DNA of 22,215 nucleotides, taken from the NCBI GenBank assembly GCA_937975715.1, contig CALJUA010000106.1, positions 1 through 22,215 on the forward strand, read 5' to 3'. How positions within the stretch are numbered: the first letter of the stretch is position 1; each line of letters opens with the position of its first letter. The position numbers and the translations under genes were made by a program. The notes beneath the pieces are model-generated. The model saw nothing but the letters and a program-made list of their open reading frames with translations, made no database searches and had not been told where the DNA came from. Below are positions 7,011-14,869 of this stretch, piece after piece. The stretch is from an uncultured Candidatus Planktophila sp. GTDB lineage: Bacteria; Actinomycetota; Actinomycetes; Nanopelagicales; Nanopelagicaceae.

Positions 7011-8069
7011 CGCAACAACAGTTGCAATTGAATCACGACCGCGAACATCAACGGTTAATGAGTCACCGACAAGGTAAGTTGGTTCGACAAGTGCGAGTGC
7101 AATTCCCTTTTTCAAAGACGGCGAGAAAGTTCCGCTCGTGACAATGCCAACAACGTGGCCATCACTATTTTTAACATCCATGCCTGAGCGAGGAATTCCT
7201 CGATCCGTAGATTGGAGGCCTCGCAAAATACGGTGAGGGCCTCTCTCCTTCTCTAAACGAAGGGCATCAGAACCTCTAAATGATTCCTTCTTCCAACCCA
7301 CTGCCCAAGTAGAGCCTGCCTGAACAGGAGTGATGTGAAGTGAGAGTTCGTGGCCATGAAGTGGATAACCCATTTCGGTGCGCAAAGTATCGCGAGCACC
7401 CAATCCACAGATAAGACCGTCGAAAGGATTCATCGCTTCGACCAGTGCATCCCAGACAACAGAGGCATCTTCCCAGCGAGGAACCAGTTCATAGCCGTGT
7501 TCGCCGGTGTAACCAGTACGACAGAGAATCACATCGCACCCTGCGATTGATACTTGTGCAAAGGCCATGTAATCCATGGTGGGAATTACACCTAAAGATT
7601 CAATCACTGATGCGGCCTTCGGGCCTTGAAGTGCAAGAACTGCATGTTGTTCGTGAAGGTTAACTACTTCGACCCCAGCGGGCGCTGCCGCCTTGATAAT
7701 TGCAACTACCTCACTTGTATTTGAGGCGTTGGGAATCAGAAAGAGGTCATCGGCTGCATTGCGATAGACGATTAAGTCATCGACAACTCCGCCATCAGGA
7801 TTGCAGAGCATCGTGTACTGAGCCTGGCCATCGGTGATTCGATTGAGATCATTAGTAACCTGAGTATTGAGAAACTCGAGCGCACCTACGCCTTTGACGC
7901 TCGCCTTGCCTAAATGCGAAACATCGAAGAGCCCGACTCGTTCGCGAACCGCTGTGTGTTCTGCAAGAACGCCCGCGCCTGGGTACTCAATCGGCATAAG
8001 CCAGCCACCGAAATCGGCCATCTTCGCGCTAAGGTCGATATGTTTCTGATGCAATGGTGAGTTTTTCAC
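6981..8069 (-). CDS. gcvT: Glycine cleavage system T protein (aminomethyltransferase)
   Basis: 362 residues. The enzyme transfers the methylene group from the aminomethyl-lipoyl arm of GcvH to tetrahydrofolate, releasing ammonia. Motifs are FGGWLMPIEYPG (20-31), GLFDVSHLGK (46-55), NPDGGVVDDLIVYR (90-103) with the catalytic Asp in the pair 97-98, GYTGEHGYELVPRW, and GARDTLRTEMGYPLHGHEL. Length is normal for bacterial GcvT. The start is GTG at 8069. The overlapping ATG (8069-8071) is followed directly by TGA in its frame and cannot serve. A TAAGTT hexamer ends 6 nt before the GTG with no ribosome binding site. gcvH and gcvP are not in the window; lpdA (L protein) and lipB/lipA are. Confidence 0.95.
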   Translation of the reverse strand: MKNSPLHQKHIDLSAKMADFGGWLMPIEYPGAGVLAEHTAVRERVGLFDVSHLGKASVKGVGALEFLNTQVTNDLNRITDGQAQYTMLCNPDGGVVDDLIVYRNAADDLFLIPNASNTSEVVAIIKAAAPAGVEVVNLHEQHAVLALQGPKAASVIESLGVIPTMDYMAFAQVSIAGCDVILCRTGYTGEHGYELVPRWEDASVVWDALVEAMNPFDGLICGLGARDTLRTEMGYPLHGHELSLHITPVQAGSTWAVGWKKESFRGSDALRLEKERGPHRILRGLQSTDRGIPRSGMDVKNSDGHVVGIVTSGTFSPSLKKGIALALVEPTYLVGDSLTVDVRGRDSIATVVALPMVESHVR

Positions 8070-8075
8070 ATGGAG

Positions 8076-8081
8076 AACTTA
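8076..8081 (-). promoter_or_regulatory. Putative -10 hexamer of gcvT (leaderless)
   Basis: The minus strand reads TAAGTT, 6 nt, then GTG at 8069. The position supports GTG as the true start and predicts a transcript beginning at the start codon. Confidence 0.45.
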
Positions 8082-8085
8082 CACT
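8080..8085 (+). promoter_or_regulatory. Possible -10 hexamer of pepA
   Basis: TACACT on the plus strand overlaps the opposing gcvT -10. It would give a leader of about 35 nt, leaving room for the AAAGGAG ribosome binding site at 8117-8123. Only the TANNNT pattern supports it. Confidence 0.25.
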
Positions 8086-8127
8086 TACCCCGCATTGAAA
8101 TCAGTTATCGCAACTCAAAGGAGCACC

Positions 8128-9624
8128 ATGTCGACAATCAAAATCTCCGATGGCATCGTCAAAGACGATGTCCTGGTAGTAGGAGTCTCGATCAAGTCTG
8201 GCAAAGGCGCCCTTCAGATTGAATCAGGAGATCTCGCCCTCGATACAAAGGCGCTCATCGCAACTCTTAATGACCTTGGCGTGACAGGCAAGAGCGATGA
8301 AGTAACGCGCATTCCTGGAACATCTACTCGACTGATGGTTTTCACTGGTCTCGGAAAAGCTCAGTCGACTTATACAGATGAAACTCTTCGTCGCGCAGCA
8401 GGTGCTGCAGCTCGTGCTCTTGCTGGAAATGCCAGTGCAACTTTTGCCCTCCCTGCCAACACTCCAAGTGCCGTTAAAGCTGTCGCTGAAGGCGCTGGGT
8501 TGGGTAGCTACCTCTTCGATCAATTCCGAGGTACGACTAAAACTGCGCAGAAGAACCCATTGAAGACAATCACTGTCTACTCATCATTAGTGCATGGAGC
8601 CGAAGCAAAGAATCTTGCGCATCACGCACAAGTTATTGCGAAGTACACCAATATTGTCCGCGACCTTATTAATACTCCCCCAAGTCACCTGACTCCAGCA
8701 TCATTTTGTTCGATGATGACTGCAGCCGTGAAAGAAGCGGGCGGAGCAGCTATTGGACTTAAAGTCTCAACAATGACCGATGCGCAATTGAAGTCAAAGG
8801 GCTTCGGAGGAATCATCGGAGTCGGACAAGGTTCTGCAAATCCACCACGACTTTTCAATATCTCTTACACACCAAAGGGCGTTAAAGCTAAGAAGAAGTA
8901 TGCATTCGTCGGCAAGGGAATTACTTTTGATACTGGTGGACTTGCTCTTAAGCCAGCGCTCGGCATGGAGGCGATGAAATCTGATATGTCTGGTGCTGCA
9001 GCGGTATGTGCAGCAACGATCGCGCTTGCACTTTTAAAGGTTCCCGTTGCGATCGAAGCATGGGCACCACTTGCAGAGAACATGGTCAGTGATCATGCAA
9101 CTCGTCCATCGGACATCATCACTATCTACGGCGGTAAGACAGTTGAAGTGATCAATCCAGATGCTGAAGGTCGCCTTGTATTGGGTGATGCACTTGTAAA
9201 GGCACAGGAAGCAAAGGACATCGATGCAATCATTGATGTTGCAACGCTTACTGGCCACCAAGTTGTTGCACTCGGAAAGCGCACAAGTGCTGTGATGACT
9301 AACAATGAAGAATTCTCTGCGCACTTTATGGATGTCATTAAGTCATCTGGCGAATCCTTCTGGCCAATGCCACTTCCTGCCGATCTTCGCCCAAGCCTCG
9401 ATTCCCCCGTCGCTGATATTGCCAATATGGGTGAGCGCATGGGCGGCATGTTGGTTGCTGGACTCTTCCTGAAAGAGTTCGTCGCCGATGACCTGCCATG
9501 GCTTCACTTGGATATCGCCGGACCTGCGTTTAACGACAGCGAACCACATGGATATACGCCTGTTGGCGGTACCGGTGTGGCCTTCCGTTCACTAGTTGAG
9601 ATGGCCATCGCCGCCGCCCAATAG
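8128..9624 (+). CDS. pepA: Leucyl aminopeptidase (M17 family)
   Basis: 498 residues, cytosolic two-metal aminopeptidase that removes N-terminal residues from peptides. Every active-site residue can be placed at a constant offset of 7 from E. coli PepA: metal ligands Lys263, Asp268, Asp286, Asp345 and Glu347, and catalytic Lys275 and Arg349. The signature is NPDAEGRLVLGDAL (343-356). The N-terminal domain, about 1-160, is the diverged regulatory or hexamerisation half. The ATG at 8128 is chosen for AAAGGAG at 8117-8123; an in-frame start at 8095 has no such site. The gene diverges from gcvT with 58 bp between starts and is followed by a 109-bp gap before lpdA. The mycobacterial counterpart in the syntenic block is called pepB. 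Confidence 0.94.
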   Translation: MSTIKISDGIVKDDVLVVGVSIKSGKGALQIESGDLALDTKALIATLNDLGVTGKSDEVTRIPGTSTRLMVFTGLGKAQSTYTDETLRRAAGAAARALAGNASATFALPANTPSAVKAVAEGAGLGSYLFDQFRGTTKTAQKNPLKTITVYSSLVHGAEAKNLAHHAQVIAKYTNIVRDLINTPPSHLTPASFCSMMTAAVKEAGGAAIGLKVSTMTDAQLKSKGFGGIIGVGQGSANPPRLFNISYTPKGVKAKKKYAFVGKGITFDTGGLALKPALGMEAMKSDMSGAAAVCAATIALALLKVPVAIEAWAPLAENMVSDHATRPSDIITIYGGKTVEVINPDAEGRLVLGDALVKAQEAKDIDAIIDVATLTGHQVVALGKRTSAVMTNNEEFSAHFMDVIKSSGESFWPMPLPADLRPSLDSPVADIANMGERMGGMLVAGLFLKEFVADDLPWLHLDIAGPAFNDSEPHGYTPVGGTGVAFRSLVEMAIAAAQ

Positions 9625-9694
9625 TGAGGCAGCAGACTCCCCTCGAGTTAGTCATCCACGCCTAAGGCTGGCAAGATATGGCTGTTGATGATTT

Positions 9695-9718
9695 CCCCAG
9701 CAGGTGCCTGCAAGGGCT
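9695..9718 (+). repeat. Imperfect inverted repeat in the lpdA leader
   Basis: Within the 109-bp gap 9625-9733, CCC/GGG and GCAGG (9700-9704)/CCTGC (9707-9711) can form a hairpin with a small internal loop, ending just before the AAGGAG ribosome binding site at 9721. No T-run follows, so it is not a terminator. It may be an mRNA leader hairpin or chance. No clear -10 or other element was found in this gap. Confidence 0.25.
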
Positions 9719-9733
9719 CAAAGGAGTTGCTCG

Positions 9734-11101
9734 ATGTCGAATTTTGATCTTGTCATTCTCGGTGGAGGCAGCGGCGGTTACGCAGCAGCTCTTCGTGGAG
9801 CTCAGCTCGGTTTATCTGTAGCGCTCATCGAACAAGACAAGGTTGGCGGCACGTGTCTTCACCGTGGATGTATCCCAACAAAGGCGCTTCTCCACGCGGG
9901 TGAAGTTGCAGATAGCGCTCGCGAATCGCACGTATTTGGCGTCAATGCTCAATTGAATTCAATCGATATCAACGGTGTGAACTCCTACAAGGATGGCGTT
10001 ATCGCTGGTTTGTATAAGGGTCTCCAAGGATTGATCAAGTCTCGTAACGTCACATTTATTGAAGGCAAGGGACGCCTGGTCAATAACAACACTGTCGAGG
10101 TAAATGGCCAGCAGTACACCGGCAAGAACATTGTTCTTGCGACAGGTTCCTACGCAAAGACAATTCCTGGTCTCGATATCGATGGCCAGCGCGTCATCAC
10201 ATCAGATCACGGCACAAAACTTGATTACATTCCAAAGAGCGCAATCGTTCTTGGTGGCGGAGTCATTGGTTGCGAATTCGCATCTGTATGGAAGTCATTC
10301 GGCGTCGATGTCACAATCATCGAAGGCCTTAACCATCTCGTTCCACTTGAAGATGAATCTTCATCAAAGCTGCTTGAGCGCGCATTCCGCAAGCGTGGAA
10401 TCAACTTCGAACTTGGCATCAAGTTCAAGTCACACCGGGTAAACCCAGATTCAGTAACAGTCACACTTGAAGATGGCCGTGAATTCACTGCCGATGTTCT
10501 TCTCGTATCAATCGGTCGCGGACCTGTCACAGATGGCATTGGATACCAGGAAGCCGGCATTGCAATGGATCGAGGATATGTTCTCGTTGACGACCACTGC
10601 CGCACAAATGTTCCTGGCATCTACGCAGTCGGCGACATCATCCCTACTCTTCAGCTTGCACACGTTGGTTTCCAAGAAGGAATCCTTGTTGCAGAGACAA
10701 TCGCTGGACTTAATCCACGCGCTATCAATTACGACGGCGTTCCACGCGTTACATATTCAGAGCCAGAAGTTGCTTCAGTGGGCCTCTCCACAAAGGTTGC
10801 TAAGGAACGCGGTTATGACGTTGTTGAAGTTGATTACAACCTCGCCGGTAACGGTAAGGCGCAGATTCTTAAGACAGCGGGATCTATCAAACTCGTTGCA
10901 CAGAAGAATGGTCCAGTTCTTGGAATCCATATGGTCGGTGCTCGTGTTGGTGAACTTCTAGCTGAAGCACAATTAATCTTTAACTGGGAGGCAACTGCAG
11001 ATGATGTAGCTCCTCTTATCCATGCACACCCAACAATGTCCGAAGCTATGGGCGAAGCGCACCTTGCACTTGCCGGCAAGCCACTTCACGCACACGGTTA
11101 A
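9734..11101 (+). CDS. lpdA: Dihydrolipoyl dehydrogenase (E3)
   Basis: 455 residues, FAD flavoprotein that re-oxidises dihydrolipoyl groups of 2-oxoacid dehydrogenase complexes and the glycine cleavage system, passing electrons to NAD+. Motifs in order are the FAD-binding GGGSGGYAAA (10-19), redox-active pair Cys41/Cys46 in GGTCLHRGCIPTKALLH, NAD-binding GGGVIGCEFASVWKSFG, FAD motif YAVGDI, and C-terminal HAHPTMSE with catalytic His432 and Glu437. The ATG at 9734 has AAGGAG at 9721-9726; an in-frame start at 9704 does not. sucB begins 17 nt after the stop, so the two are almost certainly one operon. Codon choice is strongly biased (GCA, TCA, CCA, CGC, AAG), as in sucB and glnA, suggesting high expression. 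Confidence 0.96.
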   Translation: MSNFDLVILGGGSGGYAAALRGAQLGLSVALIEQDKVGGTCLHRGCIPTKALLHAGEVADSARESHVFGVNAQLNSIDINGVNSYKDGVIAGLYKGLQGLIKSRNVTFIEGKGRLVNNNTVEVNGQQYTGKNIVLATGSYAKTIPGLDIDGQRVITSDHGTKLDYIPKSAIVLGGGVIGCEFASVWKSFGVDVTIIEGLNHLVPLEDESSSKLLERAFRKRGINFELGIKFKSHRVNPDSVTVTLEDGREFTADVLLVSIGRGPVTDGIGYQEAGIAMDRGYVLVDDHCRTNVPGIYAVGDIIPTLQLAHVGFQEGILVAETIAGLNPRAINYDGVPRVTYSEPEVASVGLSTKVAKERGYDVVEVDYNLAGNGKAQILKTAGSIKLVAQKNGPVLGIHMVGARVGELLAEAQLIFNWEATADDVAPLIHAHPTMSEAMGEAHLALAGKPLHAHG

Positions 11102-11118
11102 TAGAGGAGAGAAACGAC

Positions 11119-12867
11119 ATGTCATTTTCAGTAACGATGCCAGCACTTGGCGAATCAGTATCTGAAGGAACAGTTACACGTTGGCTCAAGGCCGAAGGCG
11201 ATCATGTCGCTGTCGATGAACCGCTCCTCGAAGTTTCGACTGACAAGGTTGATACCGAGATTCCTTCACCAGTTGCAGGCATCTTGCAGAAGATTGTTGT
11301 TGGTGTCGATGTCACTGTTGCGGTTGGTGCTGAGCTCGCTGTCATTGCTGACGGTGCTACTGCTTCAACTCCAGCTCCAGTGTCCGAGCCAGTAGCTCAG
11401 GTAAATGTGGTAGAGGTTCCAGCTCCAGTTGCTACTCCAGTCGTTGCGGCTGAGACACCAGCCCCTGTCGTTGAAGCTCCTGCACCAGCACCTGTCGCAA
11501 CTCCAGCGGCACCTGCTGCATCATCTGCGGGAACTGTCATCACAATGCCAGCTCTTGGAGAATCAGTTTCTGAAGGAACTGTTACTCGTTGGCTTAAGAA
11601 TGTCGGCGATTCAGTTGCAGTCGATGAAGCGCTTCTTGAAGTTTCAACTGACAAAGTAGATACAGAGATTCCTTCACCAGTTGCAGGAACGCTTCTTTCT
11701 ATCGATGTGCCAGTAGATACGACTGTTCCAGTTGGCGCACGTCTTGCTTTGATCGGTGCAGCGGGTGGTGCTGTTGCATCAGCTCCAGCACCTGTCGCTG
11801 CTGCTCCAGTTCAAGCAGTGTCCGAGCCAGTGATTTCCGCTCCGGTGGCACAGGTTCCAGCTCAGCCAGTGACACCAGTCGTTGCGGCTACACCTGTTCC
11901 AGTTTCACAGCCTGCAGATGCTTATGTCACTCCAATCGTTCGCAAGCTAGCTAACGATCTTGGCGTCAATCTTGCATCAGTAAAGGGAACAGGTATCGGC
12001 GGACGTATTCGTCGCGAGGATGTTGAAGGTGCGGTGTCCAAGCCAGTAACAAACAATGCTGTGGCAGGCGCTGTCGCAACTGACAATGCTCAAGGTGTGA
12101 CTTCAGCCGTCGCGTCAAAGGCCGCTCCAGCTCCTGTTGCAGCATCACCACTTCGCGGGACAACTGTGACGATGTCACGACTTCGCAAAGTAATTGCTGC
12201 TCGCATGGTTGAGTCACTTCAGGTTTCAGCTCAGCTCACAACTGTCATTGAAGTAGACGTTACAAAGATTGCTCGTCTTCGCGACCGCGCAAAGGCATCG
12301 TTTGAAGCACGTGAAGGCGTCAAACTTTCATTCCTTCCATTCTTTGCAGTTGCTACATGTGAAGCGCTGAAGCAGCATCCAGTTCTTAATTCATCTGTTG
12401 AGGGTGACCAGATTATTTATCACGGCGCAGAACATCTTGGTATTGCCGTAGATACTGAACGCGGACTTCTCGTTCCTGTCATTCATAACGCTGGAGACTT
12501 GAACATGGGCGGCGTTGCTCGCAAGATTGCAGATCTCGCAGCTCGCACACGCGATAACAAGGTAACTCCAGATGAGCTCGGCGGTGGAACATTTACTCTC
12601 ACCAATACAGGTTCACGCGGCGCGCTCTTTGATACTCCAATCATCAATCAGCCACAGGTTGCAATCCTTGGACTTGGCGCAGTTGTGAAGCGTCCGATGG
12701 TTGTAAAGGGTGAAGATGGTGGCGAAACAATCGCTATCCGTTCAATGGTCTACCTAGGACTTTCATACGATCACCGTGTTGTTGATGGCGCAGATGCTGC
12801 ACGTTTCTTAGTCACTCTCAAGGAGCGACTAGAAGGCGGCGCATTCGAAGCTGATTTGGGTCTCTAG
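11119..12867 (+). CDS. sucB: 2-oxoglutarate dehydrogenase E2 (dihydrolipoamide acyltransferase, two lipoyl domains)
   Basis: 582 residues, core of a 2-oxoacid dehydrogenase complex. Two N-terminal lipoyl domains (about 3-77 and 139-213) each carry STDKVDTEIPSP with the lipoyl lysines at 43 and 179, joined by Ala/Pro/Val-rich linkers (about 80-136 and 217-266). The E3-binding domain is at about 268-304 (YVTPIVRKLANDLGVNL, GTGIGGRIRREDV). The acyltransferase domain runs from about 350 to the end with SYDHRVVDG and catalytic His552/Asp556. This layout matches the actinobacterial SucB family. The mycobacterial homologue (DlaT) also serves pyruvate dehydrogenase, so the acyl substrate here is not certain. 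GAGGAGAG at 11104-11111 is a strong ribosome binding site. Confidence 0.93.
   Translation: MSFSVTMPALGESVSEGTVTRWLKAEGDHVAVDEPLLEVSTDKVDTEIPSPVAGILQKIVVGVDVTVAVGAELAVIADGATASTPAPVSEPVAQVNVVEVPAPVATPVVAAETPAPVVEAPAPAPVATPAAPAASSAGTVITMPALGESVSEGTVTRWLKNVGDSVAVDEALLEVSTDKVDTEIPSPVAGTLLSIDVPVDTTVPVGARLALIGAAGGAVASAPAPVAAAPVQAVSEPVISAPVAQVPAQPVTPVVAATPVPVSQPADAYVTPIVRKLANDLGVNLASVKGTGIGGRIRREDVEGAVSKPVTNNAVAGAVATDNAQGVTSAVASKAAPAPVAASPLRGTTVTMSRLRKVIAARMVESLQVSAQLTTVIEVDVTKIARLRDRAKASFEAREGVKLSFLPFFAVATCEALKQHPVLNSSVEGDQIIYHGAEHLGIAVDTERGLLVPVIHNAGDLNMGGVARKIADLAARTRDNKVTPDELGGGTFTLTNTGSRGALFDTPIINQPQVAILGLGAVVKRPMVVKGEDGGETIAIRSMVYLGLSYDHRVVDGADAARFLVTLKERLEGGAFEADLGL
11137..11690 (+). repeat. 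Tandem lipoyl-domain repeat inside sucB
   Basis: The stretch from ATGCCAGCACTTGG (11137) to the end of the first STDKVDTEIPSP recurs from 11545. The proteins are almost identical in the motif regions, but the codons differ at many third positions. The duplication is therefore old and maintained by selection rather than recent. Confidence 0.8.
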
Positions 12868-12868
12868 T

Positions 12869-13759
12869 TTGAGCACTCCACAGCGCATCGCAATTACGGG
12901 TGCTTCTGGACTTATTGGTTCTGCTCTTGTAGGTCATCTCAAGAGCGAAGGTCATACTGTGCAACGCCTTGTTCGTCGCACGCCGGTCTCCCCTGATGAA
13001 GTTCAGTGGGACCCAAAGACTGGATACGTTGACATTGAAGCCCTCCGAGGTGTCGATGCAATCATTCACTTAGCAGGTGCTGGTGTTGGCGACAAGCGCT
13101 GGAACCGCAAGTACAAAGCCGAGATTCTTAATTCACGTCTTTTGGGAACAACTGCGATTGCTAATGCAGTTACTGAACTCGCTCCTCAAGTTTTCATTTC
13201 AGCCAGTGCAATCGGTTGGTATGGAGAATCTGGAAATCGCTCAGTAGTTGAGAGCGATAAGTGCGGAGATGACTTCCTTGCGGCTGTATGTCGCGAGTGG
13301 GAAGGCGCAGCAGATACTGCTCAAAACACTCGCACAGTAAAGATTCGTACTGGTCTCGTCCTGGATCCAACAGGTGGGGCTCTCGGGAAGATGCTTCCAC
13401 TCTTCCGTTTTGGTCTCGGCGGCAAGATGGGTAACGGCAAGCAATGGTGGTCGTGGATTACTCTTCACGATTTAATCCGTGCGATTACCTTCATTCTCGA
13501 TAATGACATCTCGGGCCCAGTAAACCTCACTGCCCCCAACCCGGTCACTAATCAAGAATTTACATCAGCTCTTGCTCGTGCAATGCACCGTCCGGCTCTC
13601 TTTCCAGCGCCAGCGATTGCACTCAAGATTGCGATGGGCGGATTCTCTACAGAGATTCTTGGATCGAAGAAGGTCATGCCAAACGTACTTACAGAGGCTG
13701 GCTTCGAGTGGGATTACCCGCACATCACTAATGCGCTTAGTGCGCTAGTGACTCCATAG
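12869..13759 (+). CDS. TIGR01777-family NAD(P)-dependent epimerase/SDR protein
   Basis: 296 residues. An extended short-chain dehydrogenase fold with GASGLIG (11-17) as the nucleotide-binding glycine motif, the family hallmark SASAIGWYG (111-119), and HLAGAGVGDKRW (67-78). The C-terminal part (about 250-296, MGGFSTEILGSKKVMPNVL) is the DUF1731 region seen in the YfcH/TIGR01777 family. Function is not established for the family; older names such as SulA-type inhibitor are unreliable. The start is TTG at 12869, one base after the sucB stop, with no good ribosome binding site, so it is probably translated by coupling. The same gene follows the E2 gene in mycobacteria (Rv2216, from memory). Its last 23 bases overlap the converging oxidoreductase gene. 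Confidence 0.88.
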   Translation: MSTPQRIAITGASGLIGSALVGHLKSEGHTVQRLVRRTPVSPDEVQWDPKTGYVDIEALRGVDAIIHLAGAGVGDKRWNRKYKAEILNSRLLGTTAIANAVTELAPQVFISASAIGWYGESGNRSVVESDKCGDDFLAAVCREWEGAADTAQNTRTVKIRTGLVLDPTGGALGKMLPLFRFGLGGKMGNGKQWWSWITLHDLIRAITFILDNDISGPVNLTAPNPVTNQEFTSALARAMHRPALFPAPAIALKIAMGGFSTEILGSKKVMPNVLTEAGFEWDYPHITNALSALVTP

Positions 13760-14867
13760 CTGCAAGACGACCTGACAAGAGAGCGCCGTTCTGCGAACCA
13801 GCAGTCAGATAATCTCCTGCAATAAAAAGCTCATCATTTACACGGGCGGACTTCACGCCATGGCTGCCTGGTCGGAATACAGGAAGTGAATTGCGAACGT
13901 CGTAACGCTTGATGAGTTCAAATTCGCTTGGAGCTATCCCCCAGAATTTCGAGATCTCATTGAGAGCTTGGTCATCTGTGATGCTTGTGATTGCAGTTGA
14001 TGAAATAAGCGTCTTACCCGCAGGTGCGTATTGAGAAACGACATTGCTTAAAGCAACTGAATTCACTATTGGATTTGCAGTGCTTGTGACGCGAAGGTTC
14101 TTCGTTTTTACAAGCCCCGCAGGCAGAGCGTGATACCAGGTAAAGCTATCTGCAAACTGTGTCTCGATAGGAACATGCGTCAGCTTCGCCGTTGTATGGG
14201 CATCAGTTGCAAGGATGACCTTCTTACCAGCAAATTGCTGAAGCGAGTCGATAGGTGAATTGAGATAAACACTCTCAACGCGAGCACCAAGTGCCTCAGA
14301 TAAGGCACCTGCACCTGCTCGTGGGAGACCAGACTGTCCTGAAACAAAACTCTTGATGATTTCACGCCCATAAGAGCTATCAATATTCTCTAAATCTGTC
14401 AGGAAAACTCCTCGCAAGAAAGGCTTCAAGACATTCTCGTAAAGATCCCCAACACCTGATGCCAAGATCGCGTCCCGAAGAGAGATGTGGCTGTTGGGCT
14501 TCTCTCCCACAAACTTAAGAACAGCTAGCTTCTGACTTATCGAACCAAGCGGTGAACGAATAGCTTGCAGCGGATGGACTCGTGGATCGCCAATAGAAGA
14601 GACTCCGAATGGCGTAATGACATCTATCGTTCGAGAGGCACCTACGAAATCAATTTCATTGATAACGCCGAGACGTTTCACCTCTGAATATCCGGAGTTT
14701 ATAAGTTGGAACCCACGATCGAGAATGTAGCCATCGATGTAATCCGAGCGAACACGACCACCCAAATCGTCGGATGCTTCATAAAGCTCTACGGATTCGC
14801 CCGCCTGTTGCAGCGTAATTGCTGCAGACAGGCCTGCGAGACCGCCACCAATGACTACATAGCTCAT
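13737..14867 (-). CDS. FAD-dependent amine oxidase-type oxidoreductase
   Basis: 376 residues. A dinucleotide-binding N-terminus VIGGGLAGLSAA with GxGxxG at 7-12, ribose-contacting Glu30, and GGRVRSD (36-42) as the second FAD motif. DRGFQLINSGYSEVKRL (50-66) is typical of a subgroup of amine-oxidase/phytoene-desaturase-like flavoproteins. The C-terminal LFIAGDYLTAGSQNGALLSG closes the FAD site. Length is shorter than true carotenoid desaturases (about 490-510), so a carotenoid role should not be assumed; substrate unknown. It starts 2 nt after the MMPL stop, with AAAGGAG overlapping the MMPL stop codon, so the two form an operon transcribed MMPL first. Confidence 0.82.
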   Translation of the reverse strand: MSYVVIGGGLAGLSAAITLQQAGESVELYEASDDLGGRVRSDYIDGYILDRGFQLINSGYSEVKRLGVINEIDFVGASRTIDVITPFGVSSIGDPRVHPLQAIRSPLGSISQKLAVLKFVGEKPNSHISLRDAILASGVGDLYENVLKPFLRGVFLTDLENIDSSYGREIIKSFVSGQSGLPRAGAGALSEALGARVESVYLNSPIDSLQQFAGKKVILATDAHTTAKLTHVPIETQFADSFTWYHALPAGLVKTKNLRVTSTANPIVNSVALSNVVSQYAPAGKTLISSTAITSITDDQALNEISKFWGIAPSEFELIKRYDVRNSLPVFRPGSHGVKSARVNDELFIAGDYLTAGSQNGALLSGRLAAMESLAH

Positions 14868-14869
14868 CG

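Noticed and set aside
11377..11530. CCAGCTCCAGT-type repeats in sucB as a CRISPR or regulatory repeat
   Set aside because: They are irregular codon repeats for Ala-Pro-Val linkers between lipoyl domains, normal for E2 proteins.
11397..11654. Minus-strand open frame rich in Gly/Ala/Thr opposite sucB
   Set aside because: It is the complement of the Ala/Pro linker and lipoyl codons, with no start signal; low-complexity DNA keeps it open.
13737..14867. Carotenoid desaturase (CrtI) for the FAD oxidoreductase
   Set aside because: 376 residues is too short for CrtI, and no phytoene synthase or other carotenoid gene is nearby.
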